Assembly (NCBI GenBank): GCA_022574115.1
Contig: JACZSS010000262.1
Location: 1 to 5,160, forward strand
Direction: 5' to 3'
Length of the DNA: 5,160 bases
From: Candidatus Heimdallarchaeota archaeon
GTDB taxonomy: Archaea; Asgardarchaeota; Heimdallarchaeia; Heimdallarchaeales; Kariarchaeaceae
The translations under genes and the position numbers were made by a program. Each line of letters starts with the position of its first letter. The stretch's first letter is position 1. Below the pieces are notes generated by a model. The model did not search any database. It was given only the letters and a program-made list of their open reading frames with translations, and was not told where the DNA came from. Shown piece by piece: positions 4,922 to 5,160 of the stretch.

Positions 4922-5160
4922 TTAGTGATTGCCTTCTGAATCCATGTTTATTTTACATCTATACTTGATCGATTTGTTATGAACCTCCGTTTGAACAAAG
5001 CATTCACACCTTAAATTACAAACTCCTGTCAGATTTTGAATCAAGTGTTGTCTGCAAGAAAACAAACGCGGTTCTAACATTGAAAATGAAGACTTTGAAA
5101 TTTGCTTCCACGAAGGCATGGCTGACTTGTGCAGCGGCGATGCTGGTCCAGCTACTCTGC
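4922..5160 (-). CDS. possible C-terminal end of a Cys-containing protein (partial, contested)
   Basis: On the minus strand a frame enters from beyond the right edge and ends with TAA at 4924-4922, open for about 79 codons. The C-terminal part carries LFSCRQH, then VCNLRCECF and YRCKIN, a CxxH...CxxxCxC spacing that could bind zinc, though I know of no matching family. An internal ATG at 5119 would give 65 residues. If real, the gene would converge on the small charged gene with a 29-base gap. Against it, the GC-richer segment 5040-5160 shows a stronger purine-any-pyrimidine codon pattern in a plus-strand frame (…ENEDFEICFHEGMADL…). A third frame (plus, ATG at 5086) begins MKTLKFASTKAWLTCAAAML, like a signal peptide. 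Only sequence beyond the edge can decide. Confidence 0.28.
   Translation of the reverse strand, partial: RVAGPASPLHKSAMPSWKQISKSSFSMLEPRLFSCRQHLIQNLTGVCNLRCECFVQTEVHNKSIKYRCKINMDSEGNH

Noticed and set aside
4922..5012. CNLRCEC in the minus-strand frame as a radical-SAM cluster motif
   Set aside because: Radical-SAM proteins need CxxxCxxC near the N-terminal part of a large domain. Here the spacing is CxxxCxC and it lies about 30 residues from the C-terminus.

Overview
The window is AT-rich (about two thirds A+T by eye) and reads as a chromosomal segment of an archaeon. The main support is at the promoters. Two divergent genes (minus-strand start at 3950, plus-strand start at 4164) each have a TATA-like box centred about 25 bases before the ATG, with purine-rich sequence before it and no Shine-Dalgarno motif. 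That is the arrangement expected for leaderless archaeal mRNAs. The tetratricopeptide-repeat (TPR) protein with a winged-helix-like end would suit an Asgard-type archaeon, but no phylogenetic marker is present and this placement is a guess.

Layout. 1-397: non-coding or poorly coding DNA with inverted repeats, one copy each of two diverged repeats (called X and Y here), and possibly the first codons of a leftward gene. 398-1882 (minus): TPR protein with a C-terminal winged-helix/PCI-like module. 1883-2303: intergenic, with the second copies of X and Y in swapped order. 2304-3950 (minus): complete DUF885-family zinc-peptidase-like protein with HExxPGH and EGWAxYxE motifs. 3951-4163: divergent promoter region. 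4164-4520 (plus): single-domain VOC/glyoxalase-fold protein lacking usual metal ligands. 4614-4892 (plus): small charged protein of unknown function, whose frame is open back to the VOC stop codon. 4893-5160: a weak partial reading frame on the minus strand, contested by two plus-strand frames.

The genes do not form an evident pathway. The peptidase and VOC protein are divergently transcribed. The TPR gene follows the peptidase on the same strand but 421 bases downstream and with its own TATA-like box, so it is probably a separate unit. No tRNA, rRNA, CRISPR array, insertion sequence or origin was seen. The most notable observations are the X/Y repeats, the TPR plus winged-helix architecture, and the continuous frame across the VOC stop codon. 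None amounts to a demonstrable new system from this window alone.
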